Origin: Bacteroidales bacterium
Lineage (GTDB): Bacteria > Bacteroidota > Bacteroidia > Bacteroidales > FEN-979
Direction: 5' to 3'
Length of the DNA stretch: 6,522 bases
NCBI GenBank assembly: GCA_023231005.1
Contig: JALNWG010000056.1
Coordinates: 1 to 6,522, forward strand
Position 1 is the stretch's first letter. Each line of letters opens with the position of its first letter. Shown here piece after piece: positions 5,130 to 6,522 of the stretch. The notes beneath the pieces were generated by a model. It had not been told where the DNA came from, made no database searches, and saw only the letters and a list, made by a program, of their open reading frames with translations. The translations under genes and the position numbers were made by a program.

Positions 5130-6188
5130 TCAATATCTAACCCTCAAAATTGTAGTTTCTTGATTCATCAGGTAATTGTAGATTATCCCAATATTTCCAC
5201 CTGCATCAATACACCCTCCAGAACCCTCGAAAAAACCACCATGTAAGTAGAAGCCATCCCTAGAGCCTGGAACGACAGGGGCCAAAGGTACGTTATAGTC
5301 ACCCCAATCACCATTCCCTGCAATAATGTTATATACCTGTCTAAGGGTGCTCTGCGATTGCCATTGAGTATTTTGAAATGTGTAATTTCCTCGTGGAATG
5401 GGACCTTTCTTCGGTATATTCTGCGCATTAGGGTTGTTCATATACTCTCCCCTACCAGAGGTTACCTTAGTAGAATAAACAACAGAACCTTTATCTTCAT
5501 TAACAACAAAGAGTCGTTGCCCGTTATAAAGCAAGGATAAATTACCCCCTGTGGAGTTGGGGCTTTTTAGATGAAATGTCGCGATGATTTCGACTGTTTT
5601 AATGGGAATCGGTTGGTATACTGGATCCCAAATCCAACATGTAGAATAAGAACATTCATAATAACCCCATTGTCCTCCGGCTTTTTGAAATTTACTACCA
5701 TCCACATTTATGGGTAAAAAGTCGTTAACAGCCTTAAAACCATCTGATAACCATCCCTCGCCCGAATCAACAGCAATTATTTTTCCATCATGGTAATAGA
5801 ATTGTACCTTACTATTCCCCCCGGAAACATCAACTTGGTCCGGTTCAATTTTTCCATCCCCATATGACCATCTAAACAGTCCTTTTCCACCATTATTCAA
5901 CCAATCTTGATAGGCCTGATGAAAAGCAGCCATACGTTGATAACCATCCCACGGAATCCGGAATCCACCGATATTTTCACATCCTGTAGGGTCAATTGAA
6001 TTCACGGGGTTGTTTCCCATGGCCAAATAAGGACTGAAATACTGGTTTGCCGGGTCTGTTACATGCCAGCGACCAATTTGAGGGTCATAATCGGCCTGAA
6101 CCGGTACCCCCAAACAATAATATACGTCCTCCACTCGAACCGGTTTCATAAATAAAGCTACCTGAATATTCTGTTGTGTTACGAACAA
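5130..6188 (-). CDS. Rhs C-terminal tip with Tlde1-like (DUF2778) L,D-transpeptidase-fold toxin domain
   Basis: In a 352-residue frame, residues 32-69 are the end of an Rhs core: DYDPQIGRWHVTDP, a MGNNPVN segment, and the closing IDPTG. Residues 70-205 are a Trp/Tyr/Gly-rich linker I do not recognise. Residues about 215-352 look like the Tlde1/DUF2778 domain, related to L,D-transpeptidases. GPIPRGNY (262-269) is followed by the catalytic-type FYLHGG (His316) and GSGGCID (Cys326). Effectors of this type damage the peptidoglycan peptide stems of rival cells in the periplasm. The Rhs core is far too short and the frame opens only with a TTG (6188) or an internal ATG (6149). The residues before about 32 are probably out-of-frame translation. 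Matching upstream core residues lie in another frame, so the gene is likely a truncated orphan tip. The candidate immunity gene follows 5 bp later. Confidence 0.78.
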   Translation of the reverse strand: MFVTQQNIQVALFMKPVRVEDVYYCLGVPVQADYDPQIGRWHVTDPANQYFSPYLAMGNNPVNSIDPTGCENIGGFRIPWDGYQRMAAFHQAYQDWLNNGGKGLFRWSYGDGKIEPDQVDVSGGNSKVQFYYHDGKIIAVDSGEGWLSDGFKAVNDFLPINVDGSKFQKAGGQWGYYECSYSTCWIWDPVYQPIPIKTVEIIATFHLKSPNSTGGNLSLLYNGQRLFVVNEDKGSVVYSTKVTSGRGEYMNNPNAQNIPKKGPIPRGNYTFQNTQWQSQSTLRQVYNIIAGNGDWGDYNVPLAPVVPGSRDGFYLHGGFFEGSGGCIDAGGNIGIIYNYLMNQETTILRVRY

Positions 6189-6333
6189 CGTTGTCCTTCA
6201 TGATCTTCTTACAAAGCTTGTTGCCAATGGCATCGTAAAGATAAACAATTTTATTTCCCTCGACAAAAACGATCTCTTCAGGTTGATTCAGTGAATTTTT
6301 ATCTCTACTCTCCAGTTTGACTTTGTTAATTCT
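6085..6333 (-). pseudogene. Rhs YD-repeat core fragment, out of frame with the toxin tip
   Basis: The minus-strand frame from 6333 (after a TAA at 6334-6336) to the TGA at 6085-6087 encodes 82 residues. They include SLNQPEEIVFVEGNKIVYLY, then DAIGNKLCKKI and TEYSGSFIYETG. This is the YLYDA-GNKL-K, then Y-G-FIYE pattern of Bacteroidota Rhs/YD-repeat proteins, normally 100 or more residues before the IGRWHVTDP core end. Here the two lie less than 20 codons apart and in different frames, so the middle of the core was deleted and the frame broken. No start codon begins the fragment, and Rhs similarity stops at about 6333. It is a remnant of a much larger secreted protein. Confidence 0.72.
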
Positions 6334-6522
6334 TTAAATGAGTAATATACTCGCAAGCAATTTGAATAATACACAGAGTCCCTATTTCTTAAAGAAAATT
6401 AGGTATAGGCGTTTAGTTATCCCTCCGAAATGCTCATAGATAAACGAATTGGTTCATTTAGTACCATCTTTTTCAGGAGCAAATCGAAGATTGTATCCAT
6501 ATTATTCCTTCTGTTGTATCTA
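6334..6522. other. Right-edge segment, no supported gene
   Basis: Rhs-like coding ends at 6333 and all frames on the minus strand then contain early stops. The only starts found give very short frames, such as 27 codons from the ATG at 6500 (MDTIFDLLL...), with no recognisable family. No hairpin, IS end or promoter was clearly seen. This is probably sequence joined to the Rhs remnant by recombination. Confidence 0.4.

Noticed and set aside
4766..5540. Plus-strand frames opposite the membrane protein and Rhs tip
   Set aside because: Antisense shadows; the minus-strand genes carry recognisable motifs or membrane segments.
6417..6500. 27-codon minus-strand frame at the right edge
   Set aside because: Too short, no recognisable motif, no supporting context.

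Overview
The window looks like an accessory stretch of a Bacteroidota genome. The evidence is AT-rich DNA, starts without clear Shine-Dalgarno sequences, a helix-turn-helix regulator of a type I recall as common in that phylum, REP-like hairpins with ACA loops, an IS1634-like transposon next to an IS21 remnant, and Rhs core residues of the Bacteroidota style. No rRNA, tRNA or CRISPR array was seen.

Layout from left to right. (1) The first 33 codons of a DNA alkylation repair (AlkD-like) protein run off the left edge on the minus strand. (2) About 250 bp without a convincing gene holds a foldback and two copies of a 33-bp block built from a TGTCGYGAT motif at 12-bp spacing. The second copy covers the stop codon of the next gene. 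(3) A 497-residue minus-strand protein joins a zinc cytidine/deoxycytidylate-type deaminase domain to the GHKL-like ATPase body and winged helix usually found behind an AlbA_2 domain. (4) The last 39 codons of an istB (IS21) gene are cut by a complete-looking 1.6-kb IS1634-like element with matched terminal inverted repeats but no target duplication. The rest of istB is absent on the far side, so a deletion or rearrangement happened here. (5) Beyond the IS lie two REP-like hairpins, then a Cro/C1-type regulator whose HTH homology begins upstream of its first ATG. One base after it starts a small exported TPR protein. (6) A near-perfect foldback terminator separates these from convergent minus-strand genes. 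(7) The right part is a broken Rhs module: a fragment of the Rhs YD-repeat core, a frame break, the end of the Rhs core fused to a Tlde1-like (DUF2778) L,D-transpeptidase-fold toxin domain, and then, 5 bp downstream, a four-helix membrane protein that is the natural immunity candidate.

Two units stand out. The deaminase-ATPase-winged-helix protein with its phased repeats could be a self-regulated nucleotide- or nucleic-acid-editing defence or regulatory protein; this is inference, since no function is shown by the sequence. The Rhs tip and membrane protein look like an orphan polymorphic toxin-immunity cassette. Between them the DNA is worn by transposition and deletion, as expected of a genomic island.
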